NCBI GenBank assembly: GCA_020048645.1
Contig: JAIFMG010000071.1
Span: 1-45,515 of the forward strand
Direction of reading: 5' to 3'
DNA: 45,515 nucleotides
Source: Bacteroidota bacterium
Lineage (GTDB): Bacteria; Bacteroidota; Bacteroidia; Bacteroidales; UBA6013
This document shows positions 43,129-45,515 of this stretch, in pieces. The position numbers were made by a program, and so were the translations under genes. The notes below the pieces were generated by a model that was given only the letters and a program-made list of their open reading frames with translations, was not told where the DNA came from and did not search any database. The first letter of the stretch is position 1, and the number at the start of each line of letters is the position of its first letter.

Positions 43129-43136
43129 TAACTTTG
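43129..43136 (+). promoter_or_regulatory. -7 promoter element for rsmA
   Basis: TAACTTTG is a perfect TAnnTTTG match 35 bases before the rsmA ATG, in the 105-base gap after the nuclease gene. No clear -33 TTTG is seen. Confidence 0.5.
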
Positions 43137-43171
43137 CCGTTCCTCGTCCCAACAACAAAGCCCTGGAAACC

Positions 43172-43972
43172 ATGTACGTCAGACCCAAAAAGCAGCTCGG
43201 GCAGCACTTCCTCAAAGACCAGCAGGTGGCCCGCGACATCGCCGCAAGCCTGCTCTGGCGCGCGCCCGAAGGCCCTTCGCGGGTGCTGGAGGTGGGCCCG
43301 GGCACGGCGATCCTCACCCGCGAGCTCATGCGCCAGCAGGGCATGGACCTCCACATGGTCGAGCTGGACCGCGACTCGGTGGCCTACCTCCGCCAGCATT
43401 TCCCCGACCTGGGAGAGCGGCTGGTGGAAGGCGACTTCCTGGCCCACGACTGGGAGCGGCATTTCGGCGGAGAGGCCTTCGCCATCGTGGGGAATTTCCC
43501 CTACAACATCTCCTCGCAGATCTTCTTCAAGCTGCTCGAATACCGCGACAGCGTGCCGCAACTGGTCGGCATGGTGCAGAAGGAGGTGGCCGAACGGCTG
43601 GCCAGCCCCCCCGGCAGCCGCGAGTACGGCATCCTGAGCGTGCTCTTGCAGAGCTACTTCCAGGTCGAGTACCTGTTCACGGTCGAGCCTTGGGTGTTCC
43701 ATCCGCCGCCCAAGGTCCGCTCGGCCGTGGTGCGCATCACCCGCGACCCCGCGCGCACGCTGGCCTGCGACCCGGTCATTTTCAAGCGCGTCGTCAAGAC
43801 GGCCTTCAACCAGCGCCGAAAAATGATGCGCGGCAGCCTCAAGTCGCTCTTCGGAGACTTGGAGCTTCCGCAGGAATGGGCCACGCAGCGCCCCGAGCAG
43901 CTCGGGGTGGCCGACTTCGAGCGCATGACCCTCTGGTGGCAAGAAAACGGCCCGCCCGCCGATTCGCGTTGA
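43172..43972 (+). CDS. rsmA: 16S rRNA (adenine(1518)-N6/adenine(1519)-N6)-dimethyltransferase
   Basis: This 266-residue methyltransferase dimethylates two adjacent adenosines near the 3' end of 16S rRNA during small-subunit maturation. Motifs are KKQLGQHFLKD (6-16), SAM-binding LEVGPGTAILTREL (about 38-52), VELDRDS, and catalytic N-F-P-Y-N-I-S-S (about 108-115). The C-terminal domain includes EPWVFHPPPKVRSAVVRI and KTAFNQRRKMMRGSLKSLF. Length is standard. The start MYVRPKKQLGQHF is the usual opening. It is preceded by a -7 element and follows the DnaQ/GIY-YIG gene without an evident terminator. Confidence 0.96.
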   Translation: MYVRPKKQLGQHFLKDQQVARDIAASLLWRAPEGPSRVLEVGPGTAILTRELMRQQGMDLHMVELDRDSVAYLRQHFPDLGERLVEGDFLAHDWERHFGGEAFAIVGNFPYNISSQIFFKLLEYRDSVPQLVGMVQKEVAERLASPPGSREYGILSVLLQSYFQVEYLFTVEPWVFHPPPKVRSAVVRITRDPARTLACDPVIFKRVVKTAFNQRRKMMRGSLKSLFGDLELPQEWATQRPEQLGVADFERMTLWWQENGPPADSR

Positions 43973-44218
43973 GCCGCGGCGGCTCGCCTTCGGCCCAGTT
44001 TTTCCCTGAACCTTCGCTCGTGTGCGAACATCCCGCTTTCCCTCCGCCTCCTGCCGTCGCCAGCCGCCGGCTCCGCTCCCAAGCCGGGCGCCAACTGGTT
44101 TGTGTGGGCATTTCGGGTTTTCCGCCGCGCTTCCATCCGCCCGAAATCGCCCTGCCCGCGCCAGCGGATAGGGTTTTCTTTTCTCCTCATTTCCAATCCA
44201 TTTCAAATAAACATCATC

Positions 44219-45331
44219 ATGAAAAAGCTCATCTTGCTTTTGTTGGGCTTGGCCTTGGGCCATGCCGCCTGGGCACAGGAAGGCGTCCCCGTGGTCGTCG
44301 AGCTAAGCTACAAGGTCGGGCCGACGATCGACTCGCTCGAAAAGGAACGGCATTATCTTTTCCCCGAGTTTTCGCCGGAGGTCTTCCGCATCGCCCAGAT
44401 CTACAAGTACCCCGGTGGGGAGATGTTCCTGGCCGTGAGCCTGGCCGACAGCTCGCAGGAGCTTCTGCCGTTCTCGACCTCCGACTTCGTGCAGGCGCAG
44501 CGCATGGTCGAGCGGCTGCGGGTGGACTACCAGGCGGGCTCGCAGGAGGATTTCTACGTCTATCTGCTCGACGGCACCCGGCTGAAGGCCCGCATCGACT
44601 CGGTACACCGGGCGGTCGTCTATGGGCACAACGATGTGGTGGGCCCCATGCGCATCGAGATGGCCAAGGTCAGCTCGATACAGCGGGCCAGCGCCGCCGC
44701 GCCTAGCGAAGTGGTCAGCCAGGACACGCCGCCGGAGTTCTTCCCGAACCCGCACGACTCGCGGCACTTCTTCGCCCCGACGGCCTACAACCTGCGCGAG
44801 GGCGAGGGCTATTTCCAGAGCACCTACCTCTTCGTGGTGTCGTTCAACTACGGCTTCACCGACAACTTCTCGTTCGGGGCGGGCGTGAGCCTGATTCCGG
44901 GGCTGGACATGTCGGAGCAGGCCTTCATGATCACGCCGAAGTTCAGCTTCCCGGTGCGGGAGAACTTCCGGCTGGGTGGGGGCGTGCTGATGGGCGGCGT
45001 CGAGGGCACCACGCTGGGCATCGCCTACGGCGTATCGACCTTCGGCTCCCAGGAGAACAACATCACCTTCGGGATGGGCTACGGCGCCAACCTGACGGAG
45101 ACGGAAAGCCTGGGCCTGGTGATGATTGGGGGGATGTTCCGCGTCTCGCGGCGGGTGTCCATCGTCTCGGAAAACTGGGTGGCGCTTGGGCCGGGCATGA
45201 CCTTCCTGAGCATCGGGCCGAGGCTGCTGTGGCCCAAGATCAGCTTCGATATCGCGATGGTTTACGTGGACGAGCTGGGCGCGCCGATCCCGATGGTGGA
45301 CGCGGTCTTCAAGTTCGGCATCCCCGAGTGA
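44219..45331 (+). CDS. Secreted protein of unknown function, probably with an outer-membrane-type beta-rich C-terminus
   Basis: The protein is 370 residues from the ATG at 44219 (MKKLILLLLGLALGHAAWAQEG), with a type-I signal peptide cut after A-W-A. An earlier start would move the signal peptide inward. Residues about 75-150 include FYVYLLDGTRLKARIDSV and GPMRIEMAKVSSIQ, a small beta domain. Residues about 185-370 alternate short strands with glycine turns (YFQSTYLFVVSFNYGFTD, FSFGAGVSLIPG, FRLGGGVLMGGVEG, ITFGMGYGANL), as in small beta barrels. No family is recognised. The tail FKFGIPE does not end in an aromatic. It is a single gene; a 246-base stretch before it holds nothing recognisable. 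Confidence 0.75.
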   Translation: MKKLILLLLGLALGHAAWAQEGVPVVVELSYKVGPTIDSLEKERHYLFPEFSPEVFRIAQIYKYPGGEMFLAVSLADSSQELLPFSTSDFVQAQRMVERLRVDYQAGSQEDFYVYLLDGTRLKARIDSVHRAVVYGHNDVVGPMRIEMAKVSSIQRASAAAPSEVVSQDTPPEFFPNPHDSRHFFAPTAYNLREGEGYFQSTYLFVVSFNYGFTDNFSFGAGVSLIPGLDMSEQAFMITPKFSFPVRENFRLGGGVLMGGVEGTTLGIAYGVSTFGSQENNITFGMGYGANLTETESLGLVMIGGMFRVSRRVSIVSENWVALGPGMTFLSIGPRLLWPKISFDIAMVYVDELGAPIPMVDAVFKFGIPE

Positions 45332-45370
45332 TGGGCCTGGGCTAACCGGCAGAAACTCTTCCGGTAGGTC

Positions 45371-45515
45371 TTTTGTCCACGAAAGGCACGAAATTTTTTG
45401 TCCACGAAAGGCACGGAGGGCACGAAATTTTTTGTCCACGAAAGGCACGGAGGGCACGAAAGTTTTTGTCCACGAAAGGCACGGAGGGCACGAAAGTTTT
45501 TGTCCACGAAAGGCA
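45371..45515. repeat. 34-bp tandem repeat, running off the window
   Basis: Units beginning GTCCACGAAAGGCACGGAGG and ending GGCACGAAA(G/A)TTTTT start at 45375, 45400, 45434, 45468 and 45502. The last three steps are exactly 34 bases; the first step is 25 bases because that unit lacks CGGAGGGCA. Units differ only by an A/G in the T-run border. The array continues past the right edge. The unit contains no promoter-like motif, and it also occurs as a single copy at 30245-30282. Confidence 0.9.

Noticed and set aside
45371-45515. CRISPR array
   Set aside because: Units are contiguous with 34-base periodicity and no unique spacers; no cas gene is near.

Overview
The window looks like chromosome from a member of the Bacteroidota. 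Supporting signs are a lipoprotein-type TamA homologue (TamL), many lipoproteins, a yicC-gmk-nadD cluster, almost no Shine-Dalgarno sequences, and repeated matches to the Bacteroidota -7 promoter element TAnnTTTG a short distance before start codons. I cannot place it below phylum with confidence; a non-flagellated, gliding or pilus-bearing saprospirian/cytophagian type would fit. Most of the window is core chromosome. No rRNA, tRNA, CRISPR array, prophage or complete insertion sequence was seen, only a transposase fragment cut by the left edge.

Layout. 1-6.4 kb: IS630-like transposase fragment, TamL outer-membrane assembly factor, L-lactate permease with a small membrane protein, and divergent imidazolonepropionase (hutI). 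6.4-13.3 kb: small lipoprotein, a LuxR-type regulator with a C12 tract in its fifth codon onward, a repeat cluster, CapA-like lipoprotein, ArfB, an orphan PhnD-like binding protein and a secreted M28/PDZ aminopeptidase. 13.4-15.8 kb: malic enzyme plus a DUF3298-type lipoprotein. 16.0-18.3 kb: tight cdd/PH-like/membrane/CDF operon, butting directly on dnaX-glycosyltransferase (18.3-21.1 kb). 21.2-25.1 kb: peroxiredoxin-like protein, a large PAS/GAF sensor kinase and a DUF937-like protein. 25.2-30.0 kb: nadD-gmk-yicC, ligA and a lipoprotein. 30.0-31.1 kb: a gene-free, repeat-bearing 1.1 kb. 31.1-33.6 kb: mnmE and sucD, divergent. 33.7-41.3 kb: a chemosensory locus. 41.4-45.5 kb: repeat element, DnaQ/GIY-YIG nuclease, rsmA, a secreted beta-rich protein, and a 34-bp tandem repeat running off the right edge.

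The most interesting unit is the chemosensory locus: two stand-alone receiver proteins, CheA, CheW and a transmembrane receptor in one operon, with no CheR, CheB, CheC/X/D or flagellar gene in the window. Opposite it is a 607-residue coiled-coil protein that carries a Q-Y-H-D-x3-Q signature resembling the CheZ catalytic D-x3-Q, and a second, degenerate copy (Y-Y-D-x3-K) near its C-terminus. It may be the dephosphorylating or signal-terminating partner of the system. Second in interest is the C12 tract inside the regulator at 7280, a likely phase-variable switch. Third are several dispersed repeat families that recur in this window.

Base composition is uneven by eye: roughly 15.8-25 kb has mixed third codon positions, while 31-45 kb is strongly G/C at third positions.
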